A stretch of 64,000 bases of DNA from Moniliella sp. 'wahieum' (Eukaryota; Basidiomycota; Moniliellomycetes; Moniliellales; Moniliellaceae), in NCBI GenBank assembly GCA_003971905.1, contig RSEE01000050.1, positions 310,001 to 374,000 of the forward strand, read 5' to 3'. Within the stretch, counting starts at the first letter, position 1, and each line of letters begins with the position of its first letter. A program made the translations under genes and the position numbers. The notes under the pieces are model-generated. The model was not told the origin of the DNA. It saw nothing but the letters and a program-made list of their open reading frames with translations, and made no database searches. Shown piece by piece: positions 47,094 to 58,861 of this stretch.

Positions 47094-48562
47094 TCATACC
47101 GCGGCAGGGCTTGCAGAGCGGGAGCAGGGGGTAGCGGAGAGGGGGGGGAAGGGTCTACTTGCTCGGCTTAGTCTAGCGAGCATAACGGGCGAACCGTCAG
47201 CGGTTGTGTTGACGTCGGTGGACAGTCTGCGGCGCTGCTGGGTACGGTGGAGGGAGGGAGGAGGCAAGAAGCCAGGATGGTCCAGGGTGGGCGTCTTGTC
47301 GGGAGCTTCGAGGGGAGTACGCTCCGATTGGGCTGGGGCCACCTCAACCTCACGTGCCTGCCTCTGCGTGCGCGCCTCGGAACGGTACGGTTGTCGTGTA
47401 TCATAGGGAACCTTGGTGAACAGCACACTGATCGACTCGCCATGATGCGCCCGGCGAATCGTCTCGGCCAGCACATGGGAAATATCAATCTCCTCCAACT
47501 TGGGACACAGCGCCTTGTTTCGCGCCTGAGGTAGCGTATTGGTTACCACGAGCGATTCCAGGGTTGAGTCACGGATGCGTTCGAGCGCCGGCGAGGACAA
47601 GATACCATGGGTGACGAGGGCCAAGACGCGTTTGGCACCGTGTTGGGTCAAGTTGCGTGCGGCTTGGTCCAACGTGCCACACGTATCGGCCATATCATCC
47701 ACGACTACCGCCACTTTGCCCCGTACGTCGCCTACGAGGACCATGCGCGACACTTCGTTGGCGCGTTGGCGTTCTTTGTGGAACAAGGCAAAATCCACAT
47801 TCAACGGACCGGTCCGCAATCGACGTGGCCCGCTTGGCCCCGCCCGCATCGGGCGAGACAATCACCACCTCGTCCAAGTCGAGCATTTCGCGAATGTATT
47901 GCAACGTGGCCGGCTCGGCATAGAGATTGTCCACGGGCACATCAAAAAGCCTTGAATCTGCGACGCGTGTAGGTCCATCGTAATCACATGGTCGCACCCA
48001 GCTTTTTCCAACATGTTGGCCACGAGCTTGGCCGTGATGGGCGCACGCGACTTGTCCTTCTTGTCTTGCCGCGCATAGTAAAAGTGCGGCAGGACCGCCG
48101 TCACGCGCTTGGCCGAGGCATCCTTGCACGCCTGGATCAGGATCAGCGTTTCCATCAAGGACGTGTTGGGCGACAAAAAGTGGTTGCCACTCCCGGTTGG
48201 GTGGGTGGTGGGGGTGCAACAGGAGGTATTGAGAATGTACACATCGTGGTCGCGTACACTCTCTTCAATCCGCTCTCTGCTCTCTCCAGCCTCGTTCCGG
48301 GCCACGAGGGCATTGCCTAGGCGCAAACCGAGCCTGGGAGAGAGTGGGGGAGGGGGAGCAAAGAAAAACAAAGAACACAGTATACGGTGTCAGTAGCGAG
48401 CGGATCCTTCGGCTGACGGGCCTTTCTGTGGGGGGGGACCACAGAGCAGCCACAGAGCCCAAAGAAAAGGGGCAGCACAACATACCGCTTTGCAATCTGG
48501 TGCGCCAGCTCGGGGTGGGAGGAGCCGGCAAAAAGCTTGATGGCGCCAGAGCCATGTTCCAT
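47094..48562 (-). CDS. ribose-phosphate pyrophosphokinase (PRPP synthetase)
   Basis: Makes PRPP from ribose-5-phosphate and ATP, feeding purine, pyrimidine, His and Trp synthesis in the cytosol. Exon 1 (48562-48486) reads [21 protein letters not shown] 152-nt intron (48334-48485) is followed by [81 protein letters not shown] and [38 protein letters not shown] is the PRPP-binding loop. About 18 extra residues sit between DVYIL and LMETL, like the non-homologous inserts of yeast Prs1 and Prs5. A ~85-residue Ser/Arg/Pro tail follows KVPYDT, where most family members end. Two shifts are seen, one in a T run at 47951-47955 and one near 47810. Confidence 0.95.
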
Positions 48563-49626
48563 GGTGGCAGGAGGGAGAGGGGCAGAAGGCGATGGTGGGG
48601 CGGATGGTCGTGCCGGGGATGAAGGTGTGGGGGTCGGGACAAGCCACAAGCCGAGTGCCCGCGACCTATGGCTGGTTGTGGCTGGTGGGGCTGGGGAGGC
48701 AGGATGCTAGCCAGATAGAGGGGTCCTAATCCAGAATCATCCATCGTGAATATTGTTCCGTCGAGATTGCGTCCACTGAGGGCTATATTCGGTACTGAGG
48801 CTCTGGCAGTAGTACTCAGGGAGTGGCCCGAGGCTCCGGCCTGAGCGTCAGGTTGGGCCAGCTGGTTGTGCTAACTTTTTGGCGACGGGGGGGGCACGCG
48901 GATACGATCGATGGCCAGCGCGTAGGTCGCTTTGGTCTTGGTGTTCGTGTGTGTGGCGTGGCTGCTCCGCCCAGCTGGTGCGGCCTTGTGACCCGCTCGT
49001 GCTCCCCAGGCTGGGCCTCAACGTCATCGAGGTCACCGGTCACCGGTCACCGGTCATCCCATTTACCGTCGACATCATCGACCATGCGCGAGAGTGACGT
49101 CATCTCTCTGCCCCGCCTCGACCATCCATGCATCCATGCATCCATCCATCCATCCAAAATCCCCTCCACGTGGCTGCGACCCGGGGGAACTGGCGGGGAT
49201 ACTGGCAGCCGCTTAGCGCAGGCTGGCAAGGGCTGGACATTGGCAGGGTGAGGCGTGTGGGGGAGCGCAGGGGAGCGCTGGGCCGGTGCGGAGCTACTCT
49301 CTGCGGTTGGGCCACCCTCCTTGCATGCTCAGCGCTCGCTCACTCAGTACTCACGTGTCACAGCTCACAGCTCACAGCCCCCAGGAGCTGCGGCACAGTG
49401 CTGGTGCGCAAGCTGTGGCGAGAGCTGCACGCGGGGGGCACACTGGCGCCTGCTCTCCCGGCGCCAGGCCCCACCACGCCCCGCATCATGCATCCGCCAT
49501 CACCGACCAATCATCCACAGCAGCGGGGGTGCGGGCGGGAGCGGCGCAGAGCACCACACGCTCCCAGCCCCATCCATCCAACCACCGCCCGACGCCCCGA
49601 CCCCTCCCCTCCACACCTTGCCCGCG
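48563..49626. other. divergent intergenic region, PRS and eIF5A
   Basis: No gene. Contains three ACCGGT palindromes at 49035, 49042 and 49049 (7 bp apart) and a CATC/CATG microsatellite at 49120-49156. Both genes are presumably transcribed outward from here. Confidence 0.6.
49035..49054. repeat. ACCGGT heptad array, three units
   Basis: Starts at 49035, 49042 and 49049, spacer C. One of only two palindromic heptad arrays seen in the gene-dense half; it lies between genes. Confidence 0.95.
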
Positions 49627-50188
49627 ATGGTACGCCAGCCGCTTGCCCTGCTGTGCCCGCACTCCCCCCCAGTCCCCGTTGCGTAACACCCCTCTCCCGG
49701 CTCCCCCCTTGGCCAGGATGACGACGAGAAGCAACGTCGAGTTTGAGTCGGCCAATGCCGGCGCGTCGCTCACGTCCCCATGCAGTGCTCGGCGCTGCGC
49801 AAGAACGGGCACGTGGTCATCAAGGGCGTCCGTGCAAGATGTGGACATGTCGACGTCCAAGACGGGCAAGCATGGACTGCCAAGGTGCACCTGGTTGCTA
49901 TCGACATTTACGGGCAAGAAGCGGAGGACATCTCGCCTTCTACCCAAACATGGAAGTGCCCAATGTGTCGCGCACCGAGTAGTACCAGCTGGTCAACATT
50001 GATGATGGTTTCCTCAACTCCTCACGGCCGACGGGGACTCGAAGGACGATGTCCGTGTGCCCGACGGCGAGCTCGGCGACCAGATTCAGGCCGACTTTGA
50101 TGATGGCAAGGATCTGATGGTCACCATTGTCTCGGCCATGGGCGAGGAGTCGGCCCTGGCGTTCAAGGAGGCGCCCCAGGGCAAGTAA
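49627..50188 (+). CDS. eIF5A: translation factor eIF5A
   Basis: A hypusine-modified factor that relieves ribosome stalling and aids termination. The best model has an ATG-only first exon (49627-49629), a GTACGC donor at 49630 and an acceptor at 49716, then DDDEK, VEFESANAGASLTSP, QCSALRKNGHVVIKG, DMSTSKTGKHG, KVHLVAIDI, EVPNVSRTEYQLVNIDDGF and DDVRVPDGELGDQI, ending FKEAPQGK at the stop (50186-50188). The hypusination lysine of TGKHG is encoded at 49868-49870. At least five single-base shifts break the frame, and every segment continues in perfect family register, so error is likelier than decay. An alternative start at 49718 would lose the acidic N-terminus. Length of about 157 residues is normal. 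Confidence 0.94.
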
Positions 50189-50480
50189 CGACCCTCTTCC
50201 TCTCGACGTTCTTTGCGTCGGATCCCGATGGCTGTCGGGCATGGCATGTATTCACCATGAACCCCCCCCCCCTCACCTTCCCCTCCGCATCAATTGGTCT
50301 CTTCCATCCCACCTACGTACATAGGAGTCGGTATTTGACTCGTAGTTTTCTCGTCACTACCCCCCCCCCCCGCCCCCCAAAAAACTACACACCATGTCGG
50401 CACCCCCCCCCATCTGCTCCATATACAGGCACAAGTGACCAAGCAGGAGCCAGCGTTGAATTGGCAAAAAATAGCGCACA
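50189..50480. other. short gap between convergent eIF5A and RBM26/27-type genes
   Basis: About 290 bases serving both 3' ends, with several C runs (50257, 50360, 50402). No gene. Confidence 0.6.
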
Positions 50481-52538
50481 TCACACAGCGTACAGGTCGT
50501 CCGCATTGAGAGAATCAGCCTCCACTTCCGCCACAGGCTCGCTGGGCGGATCGGTAGTCTGCGCGGGAGCCGAGGCAGTAAACACGGCCGAAGCATTGGC
50601 CGCGGGCGCCCAGCGCATCTGCACCTGTCCAATCCCAGGTACGTTACCGCCACTCCAAACGGCCTTGTCCCCTTCGTGTCGATTAGCCCACTGGATGGCC
50701 CAGCCGCCCTTGTCAGGGGTTACCGAGACGAGTGGGCCAAAAGACTCAAAGTGTTTGACCAGCTGCGCTTCCGTTCCTTCCTCGGTCGCTGTGCCTGGCG
50801 GCAGACTGACCCGCATCGTGGTCGGACGCAAATCCAAGTGCCCGCCGCCGGGGCGGTAGGAAGCACGGAACGGTTTGCTCCGAGGTGGTTCGGGCGGAGC
50901 AGCAGCGAGATCGGCTTGGGCCTTCGTCGCCTTTTCGGCAGCCTCCATGGCTCGCCTGGTGTTTTTCTTAATTTCGAGTCCCAACTTGCGCAGCTGAGTT
51001 AAGGTGGCACTTCGGTCCCCCGTCGTATCGCCCGGCGCGGGCAACTGTTCCAGCAAGGATTTTTGCATCTCCAGCTGCGCTTCCACCCGCAGCCTGTTTC
51101 GCCCGGGCATCCGCCAGGAGCATCTTGACGTCGGCAGGCGTCAAGCGCGGCGGTCTAGGGGGGGCTGATGGACGAGGGGGGCGTGACGCAGCCACGGAAT
51201 TGTGATGAGCATCAGCTTGACCTTCTTGCTGCCCCAACTCCTGCCCTTGCCCATTGCCCTGGCCATGAGCTCCGGGTCCGGTACCCCCGTACCCAGGACC
51301 ACCATGCCCCGCACCTTGTCCCTGACCCTGGCTCCACTCGGGCCGGTCGCGCTGGAAAAATACCTTGACAAAGCGGTCGCCAAAGAGAACCGAGGGATCA
51401 TTCTTGGCATTGCGTGCGTGCTCGGCTGTGGTAAACTTAACCACGGCCCGACGTGCCAACGGGTCAACAGAGACTTCGGCCAGCGGGCCAAATTGGGCAA
51501 AGTGAGCCCGCACCTGCTCTTCCGATGCGGAGGCAGGGGGATCCCTTGGACAACCAAACTGGTAGCAGCCCGTCCAGGCCCCGGCGCGTGGGCACCTGCG
51601 CCATACTCGCGCTGTCGGTGCTGACGGAGGGACGTTGGACCAAAGGGCCCTGCAGAAGAAGACTCCATAGATTGGGAGTACCCTCCCCCCTCGCCCGGGG
51701 AGAAACCATACGCCACCTGCCCTGAACCATCTTGCCCAGCTGGCCAAGCGGCCTGGCTGCCTCGCAGGGGCGGCCAAACCGATCCCGCTCTCGCGGCTCG
51801 TGCGATCGCCCCCCCTGCCGCCGGTAAATCCCTAGCAACGTCGGTACGTCCAGTGGCGCATGGGAGAACTTGCACCCCACCCCGCGCCCACATGCACCAC
51901 GCACATGGTAATCGCGACACAAGTTGGGGGGCAACTTGCCTTCGTAAGCGGGTTGCCCATTGGGCTCGGCGGCAAGCGCGGCCTTGGCTGCGGGAGGAAG
52001 CTCCAGGTGGCCAGAGGCAAAGAGCGGGTTGGGCACAGGTACAATCTCCTTGTTCCACCGCTCAGCGCCAGGTGCGCGATCGGAGCGACGCGGCGCATGC
52101 GCCGGGCCTAGCCGGCCCGATTTCGACGCCGGTTCCGCGCCGGGGGAGAGGGAGCGCTTGCGCTTGATCCGCTCCTCCGAATCGAGCGATGGGATGGCGT
52201 GGGACGGACGAGGAGGCACAGCGGTCGGTGCAGGTAAGTGGGTAGGCTTCTCGAGTGCATCGGCAACGAGCGTGGCAAAGCCTGGGGTGGCGTCGCCGAG
52301 AAACTCGGTGAGCTGGTCGGTAAGGGCAGTGATGGTGCTGCTGCGTGGGTCGCCGGGACGGATGAGGGCAAGGACATAGTCCGCCAGCACGTCGGGGCGT
52401 CGTCGCTGATGGGCGCGAGGGCGGCGGCGAGCCAGGGCTTGAACGTAGCCTCGTCGGGGGAGGGGGCATGGTGGAGCGGGCCAAGACGATCGATGGGTCG
52501 AGGACGGGGGCGACAGCTTCGATGGGCAACGCATCCAT
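50481..52538 (-). CDS. RBM26/RBM27-type RNA-binding protein (PWI-like, CCCH, two RRM)
   Basis: Members (human RBM26/27, fission yeast Rmn1) associate with the exosome-linked PAXT/MTREC machinery that removes polyadenylated nuclear RNA. From the ATG at 52538 (MDALPIEAVAPVLDPS) the minus strand gives a PWI-like helical domain (FKPWLAAALAPISD, VLADYVLALIRPGD, LTDQLTEFLGD), a basic linker (ERIKRKRSLSPG), one C-x8-C-x5-C-x3-H zinc finger (CRDYHVRGACGRGVGCKFSH), an RRM near 51550-51350 (EQVRAHFAQFGPLAEVSVD), a Gly/Gln-rich stretch, a coiled coil (near 51080-50930) and a second RRM (50850-50600), ending DADDLYAV-like. About 685 residues. Frame changes occur near 52450, 51640 and 51100, two of them at C runs. 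Domain order matches the family well. Confidence 0.88.
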
Positions 52539-52921
52539 GCCGGGCGACGAAAAATCATCAGCACTGTCCCAGCCCTCGCTCGCACACCTCTCCAGCCGGG
52601 TCGAGGGCGGAATGCGCCGTTCCGCCGGGGCACCTCGCCTGCTGCCACCGCAGGGCCGCGGGCGGAATGGACCAGCTTCCGCCCGGGGCGGCCGTGTCCG
52701 AGTCTGCGGCCTGAGGCTCTAAAGCGCAGCGCTCCAAACCACCGATTCTGCAGTCGGGGGGAGAGCGCTCCGCTGCGGCTGACGTCAGCCTGGTCTGGCC
52801 AGAGGGCGGGATCATCGATCATCGATCAGCGGTGGCTGATGCTCAGGAAGCGAGCAGCCGCCCCGGCCCCCTTCTTCCATTCCCCCACCACCCCCACTCA
52901 CCCCCACGCACCCTTGCCCCC
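52539..52921. promoter_or_regulatory. divergent promoter region, RBM26-type and SR protein genes
   Basis: A 383-bp head-to-head intergenic region between two RNA-processing genes, so coordinated expression is plausible. It contains ATCGAT at 52814 and 52821 (7 bp apart). No TATA box is obvious. Confidence 0.5.
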
Positions 52922-54037
52922 ATGCCCCCGCCGCCTTCCAGCTCCCCCCCCTCTACATCGGCCACATCAGCCCCGATGTGCGCACCGATGACCTCGAGGC
53001 CCTGTTCAAGCCCTATGGCCGCATTGTTGACCTCCGTCTCATGGGCGCCTTTGGCTTTGTCGAACTCGACTCGCCCGCCGAGGCAGCTGCCGCCATGGAA
53101 GCCCTCAGCGGCCACGAGTTGAAGGGCGACCGTCTGGTTCTCGAGCCCGCCAAGCCCAACCCGCGCAACGCCCGTGCCCCCCGCGGCCCGCCCACCGATT
53201 CCTACGGTCCCCCCGGCCGGGACGACGCGTGGGGCCCGCCGCGCGCGTGAGCGCAACGACCGCGCTCCGCTGCGCCGCGCCCAGTTCCGCGTGCTTCTCT
53301 CCCGCCTCCCGCCGGGCATGTCGTGGCAGACCATCAAGGACTTGGGCCGGCCCCATGGAACGGTTGTGTTTGCCGACGTTGACCCGGCTCGGGACGACGA
53401 AGGTATCCTCGAGTACAACTTCCGTGACGAGATGGAGGCCGCGGTTCGCGCCATTGACGGATCGGACTACCGCGGTAGCCGTTTGCGTGCGGACCCGGTC
53501 GAGGCGCCCCCGCCCCCGTCGCACTACGAGCGTGAGGACCGTTCCCGCGGTGGGGACGGGGGTACGATCGTTCCTACGACCGTGGCTACGACCGTGGGTA
53601 CGACCGTGGCGGGTACGATCGCCCGCCTCCGCGCCAGTCGGACCGGCGCGACCGGTACGGCGACCGCCGCCGTGAGGATCGGTATCGTCCGCGCAGCCCT
53701 CGCCGGGACGACCGCGGTGCTCGCGGTGACGACCGCCGTGCGGATCGGGCGCGCCCCCGGCGACGACGAGCGCGACGAACGCCGTTCTCGCGAGCGCTCG
53801 CCTCGCCGTACCGACGATCGTCGTGAAGAGCGTCGTTCTCGGGAGCGCTCCCCGCGCCGTGAGGAACGCCGGTACGACGAGGACGGGGCTCGTGAGGAGG
53901 AAGATCGTCGGTACGACGAAGATCGCGCGGAAGAGGATCGGTACGACCGTTCGCCGCCGGTCCCGGTGGTGCCGCAGCCACGTACACCCTTGCGTGGTGG
54001 TTCGGATGTGGAGGAGGCGGCGATGGAAGATGCGTAA
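52922..54037 (+). CDS. SR splicing factor (SRSF1/Srp2-type, two RRM plus RS domain)
   Basis: A nuclear protein that binds exonic enhancers and recruits U1 and U2AF. After an ATG at 52922 and a C run that shifts the frame comes RRM1: LYIGHISPDVRTDDLEALF, GRIVDLRLMGAFGFVELD. A Gly/Pro/Arg linker is interrupted by a second shift near 53245. The second, pseudo-RRM reads FRVLLSRLPPGMSWQTIKDL; the SWQ-x-x-KD motif is the hallmark of SRSF1-type factors. The C-terminus is an RS/RD-rich domain with RDRY/SYDRGYDR-type repeats (53560-53700) and ERSPRR-type motifs, each visible in one of three frames because of further shifts, ending EEAAMEDA at 54037. About 370 residues. Confidence 0.88.
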
Positions 54038-56020
54038 GGAGGAGTGGGATGGCGTGTCCGAGCGCGGCCGGTCCTCCTCCTGTGCTTCCCCTTTTTTTTC
54101 TTCTCTATCGCTGTGGTCGCGCCTTCTCGGCTACTTCTGCATCTCGTATCTCATGCTGCAGAACAAAAGATCAAGGCTTTTTGTCTCTTTTCCCTTGCCT
54201 CTAGCCAAAAGACCTACCCCCTCCCTTAACCTTTCTCCCACACATTTTGATCGTCTCTTTCAACCTGTTAGCCCTTATCATCCTTTTCTCTCTCTTGCCC
54301 CCTCCCCTCCCTCCCCTCCCCTCTCCTGTCCTGTCCTCTCCTCTCCTGTCCTCTCCTCTCCCCTCTTTCTCCCCCTCTCCTCTCCGTTCTACCCCCTGTC
54401 CCTCCCCACTAATCTCCTCTCTCGTCCTTGATCGATTCTCGGCGGTGAAAACGGCAATGATGTGCTCCAAGTCCCAAGTCCCGTGTGTGAGAACGGTGAC
54501 GTTTCGCGTGTTTGTTCCTCGATGTCGATACTTTCCACCCATCCTGCGTCTTTTGCTCGTATTCGGTCGTATTGGGGGGCGGGCAAGCGGATGGGCGGGC
54601 TGCTGCATGCTAGCCAGCCTTGCTCTCGTTCTCGTTCGTATCCTCGTCTGCTATTCGTATCATCATCGTTCGGCGGGAAGGAGCAGGAGGACAGAAGGTA
54701 CAACGGCCCGTGATGGACGCACCCAAGTCCGTTCGTCCCGCCCACCCTCGTGTCTGGGAAAGAGCACGGAGGCGGGATGCGCGCTGAGCTGGTACGGCCT
54801 GGTATGGCTTGATCGTGGTGCGAGAGGGAGAACGGGATGGCAGAACGTACTTATCGAAAACTTGACACGCGCCTTGCGATGATGCTTTCCCATCATGCCG
54901 TGGTACATGTTCTCGGTGGAAGAGCCAACTGCCTTCGTGGGCGGGACGGGCGAGGCGAGCGAGACCAGCGCACTGGACACCTAGGAAGTGTGGTGAACTG
55001 GGCAGGCGACAGACGCACGCGAGCAGGCCGGGCTCGGGGTTCTGACGCTCCCTCTGTATACTGACCCGGTAGACGAGCATTCTGTTTTGCCTTGGGCGGA
55101 CTGGGCCAGAGAAAGATTGAACCGAGGCTCAATACTCTCAGGTACGTTCCTGCGTCCCTGCACCCCCGACTTGATTGATCGTCGGGAGCGTGGCTATAGT
55201 GGAATGATATGGAAGGGAAAAGGGAATAGGGTAATTAATCATTGTATCCTGGAACTTGCTAGAACCCCATCCCTTTTCATCTACTGTGATGCATGATGCG
55301 ATGCGAAGGCCGAAACGTTCATTGGGGCACAGGAGAAACGGTCTGTGAGACGTTTCCCTCCTTTATGAGTCGCCGTGATCTCACAGCCCGGAGTCACTAG
55401 TCACTCTCAGTATCCCCACTAGTCACTACCCATGGTAAGACAGAGAGGCTATTCGATTCGTACTTCATCGCCTCCGTTCCTGCGCCTCCCCATGTCCATC
55501 TTGTTGAGGAAACCTGTTCCACATCGACCCACAGCGGAAGCCTGGCAGCTTCCTATCTCTTGGGTATGGGTTTGAGGGCGAGATGGACCACTTGCCGCCT
55601 CTCTTGGTGATTGAACGTTCGACCAACCGAGCCGGTGTCGACATCATCGTAGCTCAGTAACGGTTTCGAAGGTGGTGGGGGGGGGTTGCCCGTCTTTCGC
55701 GCTTTCGCCACCGGCTCAGCGCTCGCCCTGAGTCGGCACCTTGTCTTTCCTATGTACAGGCCTGAACCCTGAACGTTGAACGTCGCATGCACCTATGAAC
55801 CTGGCTGAAAACAAAAACATTCAAAAGCAGCAATGGGCTTGGTGAGATTCTGACCAATCACTAGAATCACTGATCATCATCACCGATCCAATTGAGAACC
55901 TCCAGCCGATCGTTGATCGGTGCAACGGGACCAGGCCAAATTTTTTGATTGGAGGGTTCTGACGCTTGCCGTCCCACTCCCCACCGCCCACACCATCAAC
56001 CAACCAACGTGAGCCACCCG
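54038..56020. other. intergenic region with polypyrimidine tract and a possible small gene
   Basis: Mostly without recognisable genes. On the minus strand an ATG at 54980 opens MSSALVSLASPVPPTKAVG and ends near HHRKARVKF before a possible GTACGT donor at about 54845, which could be the first exon of a small unrecognised protein; its second exon was not found. ACTAGT palindromes flank 55400-55430. Confidence 0.35.
54296..54425. repeat. polypyrimidine tract, about 130 bp
   Basis: Nearly pure C/T on the plus strand, built from irregular CTCCC, CTGTC and TCTCC units, about 260 bp after the SR protein stop. Such tracts can form triplex DNA. Confidence 0.85.
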
Positions 56021-58861
56021 ATGGCTCGTCGCACCTCATCGCGCAACGAAGGGGGGCGCGCGCCGTGAGCGCAAGCGCCCGGTCTCAAGTCGGAGGACGA
56101 TCCGCGCACAGTGGCGGATGTGTACGATGCTGCTGTGGCTGATGTCGAGGCGCAAGGTCGCAAGGGCAAGGCTGCTCTCCGCGCCGAAGCGTTCCAGCCC
56201 AGCGACTCGGACGACGATGCCGGTTCGGACGGATCTGATCAGGGGTATGATGAGTCAAGCTGGAGTTTGATGGGAATGACGAGGAGATTGATTCGGATGA
56301 CGCCTTTGCGTCAGGGGATGAGGAAGCCTTTGATGGCTGGCAGTTCCGCGCGAGCAAGTCCCATGGCTCCAAGCGCCCCAAGCCCTCCGCCAGTGGTTCT
56401 AAGCGCAAGCGCGACCAGGAATCCGAGTCGGATGCGGATGATGGCGAATTTACCGACTATGACGAAGACGACTTGATGGACATTGATGCCCTCTTTGATG
56501 GTGCGGGTGGCTCGGACGATGGGAAGCAACAGGACCTGTCGGCCGATTCGGACGAGGACGATGAAGATGATGCATCCCAATCTGATGATGATGATGATGG
56601 TGCTGTTGACGAATTTGCTCGGCAAGTGGACGAAATGGCAAGCAAACAAAAGGAAGAGGAGCGTCCTACCAAAAGGAGGAAGGAGGAAGCGCCTGCGCCT
56701 GAGATGGAAGGTTCAACGGCCGTTAGCCTGCAAGATTTACTGGCTGGCGTGGAGGACAATACGGCTCTGGCCGGCGTACGCAAGAATGCGCAGAAGTTGG
56801 AGCAGCTCACGTCTCACAAGTCGACAGGGGGTCTTGCTTCGGCCAAAGGAACAGGAACCTTGGCTGCCCCACTCCAGACAGTGCATCAAGAACGATTGGA
56901 TCGCGAAGCAGCCTATGAAGTTGCCAAGTCTGATGCCCACGGCTGGCAGCCAACAATGAACAAGATCCGCGACGCGGAGACCCTCATGTTTCCCCTTCAA
57001 TCCCAGCCTGTGCCTTCCACCTCTGTCAAGAGTCTGACAGCCCCTCGGAAGCAGGAGAAGCCGAGTGGGCCAGAGGCCGACATGGAGGCCCTTTTGGCTG
57101 CGGCTGGTGTGGGAGAGGAGGCGCAAGGCGAAAAAGAAGCACTTGCTTTGGCCAAGCTTGACCCCGAAGAGGTCAAGAGGCGCCATGTGGAACTCATGCG
57201 TATGCGTCACCTCATGTTCCGCTCCGAAGAGAAAGCTAAACGGGCTGCTAAAATCAAGTCCAAGGCTTTCCGCAAGCAACAACGCAAGGAAAAGGAGAAG
57301 CAAGCTCAGCAATCTGCTGACTTGGCGGAGCTGGCTCGCCTTGAAGCAGCAGCCCGGCGCAGATGGGTTTACCGTCGTTGATCCCGACTCGATCGATCAC
57401 GAGGCTGGGTCGGACGATGATCGTCTGAAGGCTGAGCGGGACCGTGCGCTGGAGCGCGCGACTCTAAAGCACAAAAACACAGGCAAATGGGCCAAGCAGC
57501 AATTGCGCCGACGCGACCTGGACGAGGGAACGCGGCGTGCTCTTGCCGATCAACTTCAACGCGCTGCCGAACTGCGCGCCAAGGTGGCAGGCGGAGATGA
57601 GTCGAGTGATGACGAAGACTTTGAAGACGACGAACAAGGTGGCGGCAACGACCGTGCCTTTGATGAACTCCTTTCTGCTGAGCGAAGTCTGGCAGAGGAA
57701 GCGGCAGCGACCTCGGCCCAGGCAGCTACTGGACCTGGCAACAAGTCGGCCATTATGGACATGGCATTTATGCGCAATGCGCGTGCTCGCCATGTGCAAG
57801 CGGCTCAGGAGGACTTGCAAGCTGCACGCAAGCAGCTTGAGCGGGATGACTCGGACGAATCCGAGGTGGAGGAGGAGAACCCCAACGTGCTCCGTCTCTC
57901 GAAAAATGGCGGGCGTGCAATGTACGGAACGGCCAAGCCACAAGACTCCCTACCCGGCGTCCTAAGGGACAAGCGGATGCAGCTCCTTCAGTTGTTGCGG
58001 CGCCCCAAGCTAAACAAGGGAAGACCCAGGCCGGGAAATCTGCGTGGCAACGGCGAATCTCGATGCGGCCGACTTGGCTGTTGCCGCAGCTCTGCGCACC
58101 CAAAGCACCAAGCCCGGGCCTGGGAAGGACAAGAGTAAGAGCAGTTGGTTGTCTGCTGCGCCTCAGGGTGAGGCGGGCGATGACGATGGTTGGTTTACTC
58201 CGCTGGACTCCAAGGACTCCAAAGCGAGCAAGGTGAGCAAGGCAGATACAAAAAAAGCAAGAAGGGCAAAGAGGCTGCGATCAAGCTGGACGCCCATGCC
58301 CAAGCTGCGCTTTTGGGCTCGGATGATGGGAGTGGTTCCGATTCCGAAGCCGGCTCCGAGGACGAGGAGGAAGATCGTCGTGGTGAGCAAGCGGCAATCC
58401 TAGCCGAAGCCTTTGCCGGGGAGGATGTGGCGGCGAACTTTGAGAGTGAAAAGGCAGACCTGGTGGCGGCGGCCTCGGCGGTCAAGGGAGATGGGTGGGA
58501 CGACGAGGCGCCCGGGTGGGGCGAGTGGGGTGGTAAGGGCGTTAAGGCCACGGCGGCATCGCTGAAGCGTAAGGAGGCTAAGCGCCAAGCCCGCGAGGCC
58601 GGCCGCGGCCAAAGCAGCGGCTCGGAAGGATGCCAAGCTGTGCCATGTGATCATTGACGACGGCGCGGATAACCGGAGTGCGGCCAAGTACACCGTCAAC
58701 GACTTGCCCTTCCCCTACACCAACAAGCAGCAGTACGAGGTGGCGCGCAACACTAGCCTGGGCAGGGAGTGGAACACCAATCGCAGACGATGCGTCTCAA
58801 CATGCCCAAGGTACAGACGAGGATGGGCCAGATCATCCGGCCTCTCCAGCGTCACTTCTAA
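56021..58861 (+). CDS. UTP14: U3 snoRNP / SSU processome protein Utp14
   Basis: A nucleolar scaffold of the small-subunit processome that stimulates the helicase Dhr1 to release U3 snoRNA. It starts MARRTSSRNEG at 56021; a six-G run then shifts the frame to DDPRTVADVYDAAVADVE. Acidic tracts (DYDEDDLMDIDALFDG, SDEDDEDDASQSDDDDD) alternate with basic ones (KQKEEERPTKRRKEE). VSLQDLLAGVEDNTAL, APLQTVHQERLDREAAYEVA and KLDPEEVKRRHVELMRMR are family-typical. LERATLKHKNTGKWAKQQLR leads into the conserved middle, and AKLCHVIIDDGAD, AAKYTVNDLPFPYTNKQQYE and MRLNMPKVQTRMGQIIRP form the conserved end at 58861. About 945 residues. At least five single-base shifts are seen (near 56075, 56255, 57355, 58000 and 58250), plus others. 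Confidence 0.93.

Noticed and set aside
36598-58861. Programmed frameshifting or an unusual genetic code
   Set aside because: Breaks fall at many different sequences, often homopolymers, in both directions and with no shared slippery site; codon meaning is standard within each open segment.
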